From the NCBI GenBank assembly GCA_934462715.1, contig CAKSIJ010000001.1:208931-272930 (forward strand): 64,000 nt of DNA, given 5' to 3'. A program made the translations under genes and the position numbers. Positions 35,684 to 43,967 of this stretch are shown here, in pieces; positions within the stretch are counted from its first letter, which is position 1; every line of letters begins with the position of its first letter. Source of the DNA: an uncultured Clostridia bacterium. GTDB taxonomy: Bacteria; Bacillota; Clostridia; UBA1381. The notes below the pieces were generated by a model, which searched no databases, had not been told where the DNA came from, and saw only the letters and a program-made list of their open reading frames with translations.

Positions 35684-36901
35684 TTGTTTACGTTAATAAT
35701 AGTTGATGACGAATTGTATATGTTGGATATTCTGAAAAAAATGCTTAATTGGGAGGAATACGGATTTACTCTGTCCGCAGTATTTTCCAACCCCGAAGAA
35801 GCTATGGAATATATTGATAAAAATAAGGTTGACGTTGTGCTGACCGACATATCCATGCCCGGCATAAACGGAATAGATATCGCAAAGTACTGCTTTTACC
35901 ACCATACCGGAACAACCGTTGTTTTCCTCAGTGCCTTTACAGATTTTGAATACGCAAGAAAGGGTATTCAATACAAAATCTTTTCATATCTTACAAAGCC
36001 TGTCAGCCAGTCGGCGCTGATACAGGTATTTTCCGAGCTTTACACCAAGCTTAATGCCGGAAAATTCAAGACGCAGTTTGCTGATAAATCCGCAAATTCC
36101 GTTATGAGAGAGTGCTTTATAAGAATGATTTCAGAGGATTTTGATTTGAAAAATATTTCCGATACGCTTAACGAGGTCGGAATAAATGTTGATCTGAATA
36201 CGGCGATGTTTGCAACTATTTCCTTTAAAATCGAAAATTCAGCGGAATATTTTGCTCAGACCTGGAAGCACGGACGTGTGCGCTTTACCGAAGCGCTCGA
36301 ACAGATTGTAAACAATGAAATCTTCTGCGGATATTCGGGGCTTACATATTTTTACGATACGGGCTTTGACGTCTTTTTAATTTCACGACTGCACACCGAT
36401 GAAAACAACTTCCGAAGCTTTGTATCGGACTACGGAGAAAATCTTGAATCAACCCTTTCAGACTGTCTGCACATAGACGTTGTTTCCTCCGATATAAGCA
36501 TTTTCCCCAATTCTGCTGTACTGAAAAAGTACAGCAGTACGCATCAGGGTAAAAAGCATAACAGTCAGTCGGACAAGGAATTAATGTTTTCACAGGTTGC
36601 GGAATATGTCGGAAAGCATTTCAATGAAAATATCAGCCTGAACGACGCCGCCGCACAGGTAGGCTTTAACCCGGCTTACTTTTCAAGCCTTTTCAAGCAA
36701 TATTACGGAATGAATTTTGTTGAATATATGACAAATATAAGAATAAAAGCCGCAAAGGAACTGCTTGTCGGCTCAAACACAAAAATTTCCACCATACCCG
36801 GACTTATCGGTCTTTCCGACCTTTCGCATTTTTCAAAAAGCTTTAAGGCGGCAACCGGATATTCCCCGTCCGAATACAGAAAAAAATACGGAAAGCTGTG
36901 A
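35684..36901 (+). CDS. YesN-type response regulator, AraC output
   Basis: 405 aa from a TTG start. A receiver domain (about 1-120) has the acidic pair in FTLIIVDDE and the phospho-acceptor in VLTDISMPGING (about residue 55). A middle region follows (about 150-290), then an AraC-type helix-turn-helix domain at the C-terminus (last 100 residues, ending YSPSEYRKKYGKL). The frame is open further upstream, but the promoter ends at 35649. TTG at 35684 has AGGTG upstream and gives the canonical receiver opening; GTG at 35675 is the alternative. It overlaps the kinase frame region and should activate the divergent operon. Confidence 0.88.
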   Translation: MFTLIIVDDELYMLDILKKMLNWEEYGFTLSAVFSNPEEAMEYIDKNKVDVVLTDISMPGINGIDIAKYCFYHHTGTTVVFLSAFTDFEYARKGIQYKIFSYLTKPVSQSALIQVFSELYTKLNAGKFKTQFADKSANSVMRECFIRMISEDFDLKNISDTLNEVGINVDLNTAMFATISFKIENSAEYFAQTWKHGRVRFTEALEQIVNNEIFCGYSGLTYFYDTGFDVFLISRLHTDENNFRSFVSDYGENLESTLSDCLHIDVVSSDISIFPNSAVLKKYSSTHQGKKHNSQSDKELMFSQVAEYVGKHFNENISLNDAAAQVGFNPAYFSSLFKQYYGMNFVEYMTNIRIKAAKELLVGSNTKISTIPGLIGLSDLSHFSKSFKAATGYSPSEYRKKYGKL

Positions 36902-36906
36902 TTATT

Positions 36907-38592
36907 ATGGAACATATAAATAATTTTTCAAAAAGACTGCTGTCCTGTCACAAGTCAAAAAAATTACTTTTCACCTACATTAAGCACATTTTGACAATTG
37001 TTACCATACCGCTGCTTATAGCAAATATTATTCTTGCGCTTTTGTTTATAAATCTGCACAGAAATGAAGCCGCGTCAAGCGTACGCTCAACTGCGGAAAG
37101 GTATGCAAACAACATAGACAATCTCTTTGCTCAGACAGATACATACTATAAAACCTGCATTTCGGATAACAGCATTACTACGCTCATCAATAATCCGCTC
37201 ACAATTAACAGAATTGCCGGCACAACCACACCGTATGCCTCAGCCTGTGCAAAAGCCACGCTGCTGAACGAATACACAAACTGTATAGATTCCGTTTACC
37301 TGTACAGCAACCGCTCAAATTATGTTTACACTCTGTACGGAACAAAATCCGAAACAATTGACAATATGCTCGAAACGCATAAATTTGTGCTTAATTCATC
37401 ACCCGATATGACTGCTCATTCCATGAGATTTACCGTCCCAGATTCAGACAAGCTTTCGTTCGGATATATAATCGGCAACACTCAGAACAGCTACGGCATA
37501 CTTCTGATCTGTATCGACCCTCAGACAATTATCGGAAAATTCAATCTCATTAACGATAATACAACCGAATTGAGTCTGATCTCGGACATTACCGGTGATA
37601 ATCTTATATCCCGGAAAATCTGCGACAAAAAGGGATTTAGCTATGATATTCCCCTCCAAAACGTGTTTGCCACCTTCCACTACTCCGAACAGCGCGAATC
37701 GGCTTTCTTTTTCTCAAGGACAAACAGTATAATTTACATAGTATTTTTTGTGCTGTCAATAGGTCTTACGGTACTGTTGGCGCTTGTCTTTTCAAGAAAG
37801 CAGTATAATTCCGTCATTTCGGTAATTTCGGCAATAGAAACGCCGTATTTCACGGTTTCCGGTCAGGATAAGCTATATAACATCATAAAGGAAACATCAC
37901 CTCCCGCCCGTGCCGATGACGATTTTGAAAACGATTTGTTAAACAAGATAACTAATCTGAAAAAATCACAGGTAATAGCTCTGCAAACACAGATTAATCC
38001 GCATTTTCTGTTTAATACCTTATGTATGATTTCAGGCTCGATTATCGCCAATAACGAAAAGGACACAGAAGCTGTTTCCATGATTATGCTTCTGTCGGAT
38101 ATATTGAGATATTCGCTCAAAACAGAGGACTGCATAGTTTCGATGCACGATGAAATTAACTCACTGACCTCATACATATCAATACTTGAGCTGCGCCATC
38201 AACATTCCTTTGAAATCGAATGGGATATTTCCGATGACGCATATACCTCATATACGCTCAAATCGATAATTCAGCCGATTATAGAAAATTCAATTAAGCA
38301 CGGCATACAAAAGCTTTACGGAAAAAGAAAGGGCAAGATTATTATAAAAATATATATCCAAAATAACCGACTGTATTTTTCCGTCACCGATAACGGCGTC
38401 GGCATACCTCCCCGGGAGCTTGCGGCTTTGAAGAAAAATCTTGACTCGGATAATATTTTTCAAAGTAAAAATATCGGTCTTAACAATGTTGTGTGCCGAA
38501 TCAAACTTCTTTTCGGAGATAATGCCGGGTATTATATTTCCTCCGACGACCGGCATACAAACGTTACCGTATACCACCCCGTTATTCACTGA
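36907..38592 (+). CDS. YesM-type sensor histidine kinase
   Basis: 561 aa. Two membrane helices (about 20-45 and 275-300) flank an extracellular sensing region of some 230 residues. The His_kinase box QTQINPHFLFNTL (about residue 364) and the ATPase motifs PIIENSIKHG and VTDNGVGIPP follow. This is the LytS/YesM class that works with AraC-type regulators on sugar uptake genes. ATG at 36907 is preferred; a GTG at 36898 overlaps the regulator stop. The signal may be an oligosaccharide or a binding-protein complex, which the sequence does not reveal. Confidence 0.9.
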   Translation: MEHINNFSKRLLSCHKSKKLLFTYIKHILTIVTIPLLIANIILALLFINLHRNEAASSVRSTAERYANNIDNLFAQTDTYYKTCISDNSITTLINNPLTINRIAGTTTPYASACAKATLLNEYTNCIDSVYLYSNRSNYVYTLYGTKSETIDNMLETHKFVLNSSPDMTAHSMRFTVPDSDKLSFGYIIGNTQNSYGILLICIDPQTIIGKFNLINDNTTELSLISDITGDNLISRKICDKKGFSYDIPLQNVFATFHYSEQRESAFFFSRTNSIIYIVFFVLSIGLTVLLALVFSRKQYNSVISVISAIETPYFTVSGQDKLYNIIKETSPPARADDDFENDLLNKITNLKKSQVIALQTQINPHFLFNTLCMISGSIIANNEKDTEAVSMIMLLSDILRYSLKTEDCIVSMHDEINSLTSYISILELRHQHSFEIEWDISDDAYTSYTLKSIIQPIIENSIKHGIQKLYGKRKGKIIIKIYIQNNRLYFSVTDNGVGIPPRELAALKKNLDSDNIFQSKNIGLNNVVCRIKLLFGDNAGYYISSDDRHTNVTVYHPVIH

Positions 38593-38669
38593 TTTTTGCT
38601 GTGATAAATACTAAAACCCTCCTCAGCAAATGCAACAGCCCGATATTATTAAGTGTTAAAAAACCGTTC

Positions 38670-38930
38670 GCAGCACCGCCGGGCACATTCGGTGTTTTTG
38701 GGATTGTCATCTTGTAATCATGTGGCGAATCTATTCTTTTAATGATACGGATTCAACATATATAACTCCGATTATTGATGAAAACGGTGATACTTTTATG
38801 CGATAAATCCACCAAACGCTCAAGCCGGTACAGCTTTAATTGATATAAACATTTTATGAAATCTTTAACGGCGGCAGTCCATTTGATGCTGAAAGCACCT
38901 CTGCCGCCACACACAGATTAAAATTTTCAT
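38670..38930 (+). pseudogene. Decayed coding fragments
   Basis: The 388-base gap 38593-38980 has no intact gene. Short plus-strand stretches read like protein in alternating frames: APPGTFGVFGIVIL, then MWRIYSFNDTDSTYITPII, then QAGTALIDINIL and IFNGGSPFDAESTSAA, each ended by a stop or shift. This pattern suggests a gene that has lost its frame. I cannot name the ancestor. A GGCGGCAG/CTGCCGCC inverted repeat lies within the last fragment. Confidence 0.3.
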
Positions 38931-38980
38931 GCACCGTTATTATTAATTTTTGCCCGAAGAAGCATAAAACATTTATAATT

Positions 38981-39508
38981 TCACTGTTTATCAAATCGTT
39001 CACCCTTTCTCCTTATATGAAAACCTACAATAAAAGATACTGCAACAGACAACTGTGTAAGACACTCGTTAATAACAGTCGGAATTGAATTGTAATGCAA
39101 TCCGTAAATCAGCATACCGAGTGACGCTATTGAGGCAAAAATCCTTGTTACGGTCATATTTTTACTTCCGAATGCCACTGTGGTTAATATTGTACCTACA
39201 GCCGGAATTATGCTGAATATATCTTTCCATGTAAAAACCGCCGCAAGCACGAAAGCAAGCGAAAAAGCAACGCTCCACCATTTACTTTTTGCCCACTTTT
39301 TTTCATAATTGTAAAATACAAGCTCACGAAATATAGCAATTGACGTTGTGACCGCCGCAGTGTAGCTGAATATCAGCAGATGATGCAGAGTCCAGAGAAC
39401 ATCTGTGGTAAGCTTTAATATAAGAGTGTTTTTCCTTCTTCTCTGTAAGTAAATCAGTATTGATACCGCCATAGCGGCAAAACCTATTATTTGTCCTATA
39501 TTCTCCAT
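38981..39508 (-). CDS. YgjV-like membrane protein
   Basis: 175 aa with five or six predicted membrane helices. The IGQIIGFAAMAVSILIYLQRRR opening, the LHHLLIF and INECLTQLSVAVSF segments resemble the YgjV family of inner-membrane proteins, whose function is unknown. The ATG lies one base after the stop of the cupin gene, so translation is likely coupled. Third gene of a three-gene unit. Confidence 0.6.
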   Translation of the reverse strand: MENIGQIIGFAAMAVSILIYLQRRRKNTLILKLTTDVLWTLHHLLIFSYTAAVTTSIAIFRELVFYNYEKKWAKSKWWSVAFSLAFVLAAVFTWKDIFSIIPAVGTILTTVAFGSKNMTVTRIFASIASLGMLIYGLHYNSIPTVINECLTQLSVAVSFIVGFHIRRKGERFDKQ

Positions 39509-39509
39509 T

Positions 39510-39836
39510 TTAAATGCATTTTTTCTCCGTATTTTCCTTGCCTGTATCTGCATTTTCCACAACCAGTACAGTTGTTTCCTCGCTGACCGTTATATGATGC
39601 CACGTACCTTTTGGGATATTGTAAAGCGTGCATTTTTTCATTGTGCAGCTTTCACTTTCGGTATATAACACAGCATTTCCGTCAAGCAGTACAAATACCT
39701 CGTCTGTTTCAAGATGTCTTTCAAGCTGATTAAATGTCAAAAAACGCTCACTGTATCTTAAAAACCCTATTTTCCAGCCGCCCGACTGAAGCATTACCTT
39801 AAAATCCTCGTCCGTAAAAGTATATTTTTTTATCAT
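39510..39836 (-). CDS. Small cupin protein
   Basis: 108 aa, a single cupin barrel. Metal-ligand candidates lie in ERHLETDEVFVLL (about residue 40) and GTWHHITV near 80. Cupins of this size act as isomerases, oxygenases or ligand sensors; no reaction can be assigned. Its start overlaps the stop of the Fe-S protein gene by four bases, so the two are coupled. Confidence 0.65.
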   Translation of the reverse strand: MIKKYTFTDEDFKVMLQSGGWKIGFLRYSERFLTFNQLERHLETDEVFVLLDGNAVLYTESESCTMKKCTLYNIPKGTWHHITVSEETTVLVVENADTGKENTEKKCI

Positions 39837-40897
39837 CTGTCAAGCCTCCATGCCTTTTTTGTTCGGAGCGGTTTTTTTAAACGATTTTCCATGCAGCCGC
39901 CCTTCTTTTCCAATATTGATACGCAGGCTCTTATGCAGCCGCCGCATTTTGCCATATTATACCCGACCCAGCTCGGAAAATATTTTTGCAATGCGGTATA
40001 AACCTTCATTATTTCATGTTCATTAGCAACGTCGGTTACACCCTCCATTAAGTCAAGCGCACCGTTCTCATTTTTATCCCATACCTCTTTGGGGACGAAC
40101 GGATTATAATATCGTCCGGCATGAGTATAAAACGCATAGCAGCGCCACATATCAATATCGCCCCATTCAAGAATTTTTCCGTCAAGGTTCACCGTTACCG
40201 TCTTGCCGGAATTAATCGCCGGGATACATCCGCCCGGGCACTCACGCACACAGGCTCCGCACCGTCTGCAAAGCGGTTTTCCCGAATACATTTCATCATA
40301 TTCAAGTTCCGCATCGGTGAAGATGAATGCAACTCTCTGCAACGGTCCGAACTCCGGCGTTAAAAGCATTTTGCTCCAGCCGATTTCACCCAAACCGCAC
40401 GCAACCGCTGCAATTCTGAACTGGAACTGCAAATCCGGAGCAACGGAACCTTCTCGCGTCGGTCTTGTAAACTGCACACTCCTGTGATGTGCGGTAGAGG
40501 TTTTTGCATTTTCATTTATCTCGATCTGTTCCTCCGGTGAAAGAGTGTTTCCGGGAGAGCCGTCCATATCGGACACAACGCCTCTTGCGCCCGTGTTTCT
40601 GTAATCTACCGTATCGCCTATTTTATTGAATAAGTGCCGTGAAAGACTGTCCTTTCCATAACAGTTACCGTTAAACAGAAGATTAAATGAAATTCCGTTT
40701 TCATTGAGGTTTTTAAGATCACTTATTTGTTTTTTCGTTGCCTCCCACGGTGTAACCGTTTGCTGCGTCTGCAAATTCCGTCCGTTCGGAAAATCGCCCC
40801 AAGAAAAATACACTTCTTCTATGTAGTCTTTACAATTTATTATTTCATCAATAAACATATTGTCCCGAAGTATTTGATACCCAACGGAATATTTCAA
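39833..40897 (-). CDS. 4Fe-4S protein with a truncated U32-like N-terminus
   Basis: 354 aa from a TTG start, preceded by AAGGTGA. The C-terminal two thirds resemble Fe-S reductases of the QueG/reductive-dehalogenase-like group: GLGEIGWSKMLLTPEFGP, then CGACVRECPGGC (about residue 216), then CGGCIRAC (about 317). The first 100 residues (YSVGYQIL, EVYFSWGDFPNGR, FNLLFNGNCYG) look like the start of a U32/TIM-barrel protein that is cut off at about residue 100. The cofactor and substrate are unknown. First gene of the Fe-S/cupin/YgjV unit, divergent from an AraC regulator that may control it. Confidence 0.6.
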   Translation of the reverse strand: MKYSVGYQILRDNMFIDEIINCKDYIEEVYFSWGDFPNGRNLQTQQTVTPWEATKKQISDLKNLNENGISFNLLFNGNCYGKDSLSRHLFNKIGDTVDYRNTGARGVVSDMDGSPGNTLSPEEQIEINENAKTSTAHHRSVQFTRPTREGSVAPDLQFQFRIAAVACGLGEIGWSKMLLTPEFGPLQRVAFIFTDAELEYDEMYSGKPLCRRCGACVRECPGGCIPAINSGKTVTVNLDGKILEWGDIDMWRCYAFYTHAGRYYNPFVPKEVWDKNENGALDLMEGVTDVANEHEIMKVYTALQKYFPSWVGYNMAKCGGCIRACVSILEKKGGCMENRLKKPLRTKKAWRLDR

Positions 40898-40928
40898 CGA
40901 ATATCACCTTACTTTTTTTATTTTTGTC

Positions 40929-40957
40929 TTGATTTTATCATAAAAAACATATATAAT
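40929..40957 (+). promoter_or_regulatory. Promoter of the AraC regulator at 41010
   Basis: TTGATT (40929-40934), 17 bases, TATAAT (40952-40957), followed by ACGGAGG before the ATG at 41010. Confidence 0.65.
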
Positions 40958-41009
40958 AAATGTGTAAAACAAACAAAAAAATATAAAAAACAAACACGGA
41001 GGTTTTTTT

Positions 41010-41858
41010 ATGCTGCTGTCATCTGTAAATCCATTTATACGCTTTGCTCAGACTGTTACGGTCGATGTAATAAACACGCTGACAATTTCATATGACTCAC
41101 GTCTTTTTTATGTTTGCAGCGGCTTTGGAACACTGTCCATTTCAGATAAAGAATATCCTTTAAAGCCCGGAACTCTTTTAATCTGGCGAAGTGCCGCACC
41201 GTACAGATTTATCATTAACGACAGCATTAAGCTTATATCCGTCAACTTTGATTTTACCCAAAAAAATACGCAAAAAAAAGATAGTATATGTCCCGTTCCG
41301 CAAAAAGACTTTGATCCGAACAAGCTTTTGGAGAAGATATATTTTTCCGATTTTAAAGTTTTAAATGAACCGATTATTCTGTACAATATGCAGCATACAA
41401 AAGCAAAATTGGATATACTGACAGATGAATTTTCAAAAAAGAAACTGGGATACGATGCATTTTGTTCGGCGGTATTAAAAGAGATTATAATTGAAGCCGC
41501 ACGCACAGCATTGGTAAACGTTCCGGAAAACTCATATAAAATTGAAAAAGCCGTGCAATATATAGAACAGAATTTTGACAAAGATATTTCAAACTCGGAT
41601 TTGGCTGCCGCTGCCGGGTATCACCCATATCATCTTAACAGACTGATGAAAAGCGCCTGCGGCATGACGCTTCATCAATACATACTGAATACACGACTTG
41701 AAAAATCAAAGTATTTACTGCTCAACACCAATATGTCCGTTGCCGAAATATCCGAAAAATGCGGTTTTAAAAATTCATACCACTTTTCCAATACCTTTAA
41801 AAGCAAAACAGGCTTAACACCGACGCGCTTTCGCAGCACCAAAACAGGAATACTTTAA
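41010..41858 (+). CDS. AraC-family transcriptional regulator
   Basis: 282 aa. A cupin-like ligand domain (about 1-150, with KPGTLLIWRSAAPYRF) is followed by a two-helix-turn-helix AraC domain (about 180-282, DISNSDLAAAAGYHPYHLNRLMK and SVAEISEKCGFKNSYHFSNTFK). Such regulators respond to a sugar or other small molecule and usually control the adjacent divergent operon, here the Fe-S/cupin/YgjV genes. ACGGAGG provides the ribosome site. Confidence 0.88.
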   Translation: MLLSSVNPFIRFAQTVTVDVINTLTISYDSRLFYVCSGFGTLSISDKEYPLKPGTLLIWRSAAPYRFIINDSIKLISVNFDFTQKNTQKKDSICPVPQKDFDPNKLLEKIYFSDFKVLNEPIILYNMQHTKAKLDILTDEFSKKKLGYDAFCSAVLKEIIIEAARTALVNVPENSYKIEKAVQYIEQNFDKDISNSDLAAAAGYHPYHLNRLMKSACGMTLHQYILNTRLEKSKYLLLNTNMSVAEISEKCGFKNSYHFSNTFKSKTGLTPTRFRSTKTGIL

Positions 41859-42029
41859 TCCAACAAAACGATCGATTAACCTGCAAGATATATTTGTCCG
41901 TTACAATATCGGCTCAACATCTTGACTGCATAAAAATAGCGCAGCAGTCATAAAACCACTACGCTATATAAAGTCTGACTTTTTTGGGGGCACATCATTT
42001 TACTTAACGGTCTTATTATATGAATTTTT

Positions 42030-42277
42030 TTACGGATTTAAAAGCATTTCCGCTTGTTTGCAAAGAGGTATCATATTTTCAAGGCTTTTCTACAGCGTTG
42101 CACGAACTGAGTCAGCATTTTGCGTGTTTAAATTCAATTCGTCAAGCGTTATTCTGTGTTGCCTAAAATATCTTTCATGTTCACATTAGCCATTTTCCCG
42201 CCGCTGCAGCTTGCCAAAATCAGAACACAAGGCTTTTCAACCGTTCTGCCTATTGTTATAATTATATTATAAACCAT
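42030..42277 (-). pseudogene. Decayed gene remnant
   Basis: Inside the 477-base gap 41859-42335. From an ATG at 42277 a frame reads VEKPCVLILASCSGG and then MKDILGNTE, ending at 42149. One frame over it continues DELNLNTQNADSVRATL, a stop, then SLENMIPLCKQAEMLLNP. The protein-like quality across a frameshift and an internal stop indicates a broken gene rather than chance. The parent family is not recognised. The remainder of the gap, including a weak inverted repeat near 41929-41955, shows nothing convincing. Confidence 0.45.
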
Positions 42278-42335
42278 ATGACAGCGGCGGTGTCAATACT
42301 TTTTGTCGATTTTTGTATAATTTGACGGCAACATT

Positions 42336-42830
42336 TTAATTTCTGCCCAGAACATTTACCACTTTCACGCCCTTTCTGTCGGCATAGTCAATGGTGTTTT
42401 TTGTTCCGGAAGCTGTGCCGTTCCACATTGCTATAACAAGGCTTGAACGGTCAACCATATATTCGTTTCTCACCTGATAACAGTCGCTGAAATAGCCGTC
42501 ATTTACGATTTTTACATAGTCAGCATTTTGAATTATGTTTTTGTATCTTTTTACTTCGTATTCGCTTCTGTTCCTTTCAAAACCCGGGTGCGGAACGGCG
42601 CAGATAAGACGGATTGCGTCGCTGTGCTTTTTCTTTTCAATTATAATTTCCGCAGCCCATATATCTACCCCGAGTGCCATTCCCGTTATAAAGGTGACAT
42701 ATCCGTTTTTTATCGCTTCGTCAATCGCTCTTTCCAACAGGTATTTTGCTTCTTGCTCCGTGCAGTTCAGCTTGTACGGTCTGTGACCTGTAAAACAGCA
42801 GCGGTGTAATTTCTTTTCCGAATAATTCAT
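42336..42830 (-). CDS. SLOG-family protein, YpsA/DUF1273-like
   Basis: 164 aa. It opens CCFTGHRPYKL and has FITGMALGVDIWAAE, ICAVPHPGFE and VIAMWNGTASGTKNTIDYA, the layout of the SLOG Rossmann-like nucleotide-binding superfamily (YpsA, DUF1273, DprA relatives). Members bind nucleotide-derived ligands, and many sit in phage, plasmid or defence contexts. Here it stands alone on the minus strand next to two small XRE regulators and a decayed gene, which suggests an acquired patch. No effector domain is fused to it. Confidence 0.75.
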   Translation of the reverse strand: MNYSEKKLHRCCFTGHRPYKLNCTEQEAKYLLERAIDEAIKNGYVTFITGMALGVDIWAAEIIIEKKKHSDAIRLICAVPHPGFERNRSEYEVKRYKNIIQNADYVKIVNDGYFSDCYQVRNEYMVDRSSLVIAMWNGTASGTKNTIDYADRKGVKVVNVLGRN

Positions 42831-43003
42831 TTTTGCACTCCTCTTTTTTAATGTTTTTTGCTAAAATATGTTGTATTCATATTAATAAACATATATACAA
42901 ATATCATAACATATACAATATGTTGTTTAAACACATATAACTTATATATTTTGATTATTTTCTTTGACATATGGTTTATAATGATTAATGAGGTGTATAT
43001 AAT

Positions 43004-43315
43004 ATGTATGAAGATTTTGTACGTAACAGAATAACTCAATTAAGATTGGAGAAAGGCGTATCCGAGTATCAAATGAGCTATGATTTAGGTCACAGCAGAA
43101 GCTATGTTTTTAATATTTCGTCTGGAAAATCCTTGCCGCCGCTTAAAGAATTTTTCGCTATTTGCGATTACTTTAATATCACTCCGTGCGAGTTTTTTGA
43201 TGATAAGCTTAAATATCCGGAATTAATTCAAAAAGCAGTTGATGGACTTAAAACGCTCGATGACAGTGACCTACTGATGATTTTGAATCACATCAATCGA
43301 TTAATGAGAAAATAA
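43004..43315 (+). CDS. Small XRE-type regulator
   Basis: 103 aa. An N-terminal Cro/C1-type helix-turn-helix (about 8-65) is seen as ITQLRLEKGVSEYQMSYDLGHSRSY, then a short helical tail ending HINRLMRK. The ribosome site GAGGTG precedes the start. Target unknown. It converges with the other XRE gene at 43348. Confidence 0.8.
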   Translation: MYEDFVRNRITQLRLEKGVSEYQMSYDLGHSRSYVFNISSGKSLPPLKEFFAICDYFNITPCEFFDDKLKYPELIQKAVDGLKTLDDSDLLMILNHINRLMRK

Positions 43316-43347
43316 AGATACTGATAATTAACACATAAAAAAGCTAC

Positions 43348-43662
43348 TCATTTCATAGCCTTAACAATTTTTTCAATAAATACTACCTTTTCAGCCGGAA
43401 GTCCCTCAATTTCCTGCGCTATACCTTGTATAATCAGAGGTTCTGAAACCGTTATGCTGTCTTTCAACAATTCGTCAGCCGAAACTTCTAAGGCATTTGC
43501 TATATCAACAAATTTTGTCATGCTCGGTTTTTTACCGCCTCGTTCAATTTCACGCAGAAAGCTTACAGAGATTTCTGTCTTTTCTGCCAGAGCTTCCGCA
43601 GTTATGTGCCTTGCTTTTCTTGCCTGTTTAATGCGATTTCCTAATTTTATTGTGTCTAACAT
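43348..43662 (-). CDS. Small XRE-type regulator
   Basis: 104 aa. Classic helix-turn-helix at about 7-62 (LGNRIKQARKARHITAEALA, SVSFLREIERGGKKPS), with a short C-terminal helix. AAAGGAGG precedes the start. Upstream, GTAGTAAAA (43755-43763) and TTTTACTAC (43773-43781) form an inverted repeat that could be an operator. Apart from that, a weak minus-strand -10 (43697-43702) and the terminator of the AraC gene, the gap 43663-43967 is empty. Confidence 0.85.
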   Translation of the reverse strand: MLDTIKLGNRIKQARKARHITAEALAEKTEISVSFLREIERGGKKPSMTKFVDIANALEVSADELLKDSITVSEPLIIQGIAQEIEGLPAEKVVFIEKIVKAMK

Positions 43663-43877
43663 AACTGCTCAACCTCCTTTTTGGCTTAGTATGTTTATTA
43701 TAACCTAAATTTTCCATATCCAAAATAAACAATCAGAAGTTTACAACGCTGTGAGTAGTAAAATACTGATTTTTTTACTACAAATTGTTGTCTTGACAGC
43801 TAATAGTGGTAAAATCTACTTGATATATATTATACTATATGTTAATTGAAAATATTGTCCGCAATATTGGTCAATTT

Positions 43878-43939
43878 TAAAAAAATAAAAAAACAAAACA
43901 GCCTTGCTCTCCCCAATTCAAGGAAAAGCAAGGCTGTTT
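43878..43939 (-). terminator. Terminator of the phosphoesterase/GH28-like/AraC operon
   Basis: AAACAGCCTTGCT (43927-43939 read on the minus strand) pairs with AGCAAGGCTGTTT (43896-43908), followed on the minus strand by a long T-rich tract. It lies about 30 bases past the AraC stop. Confidence 0.85.
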
Positions 43940-43967
43940 CGCCGTAATTATATAAAAACCAATTTTG

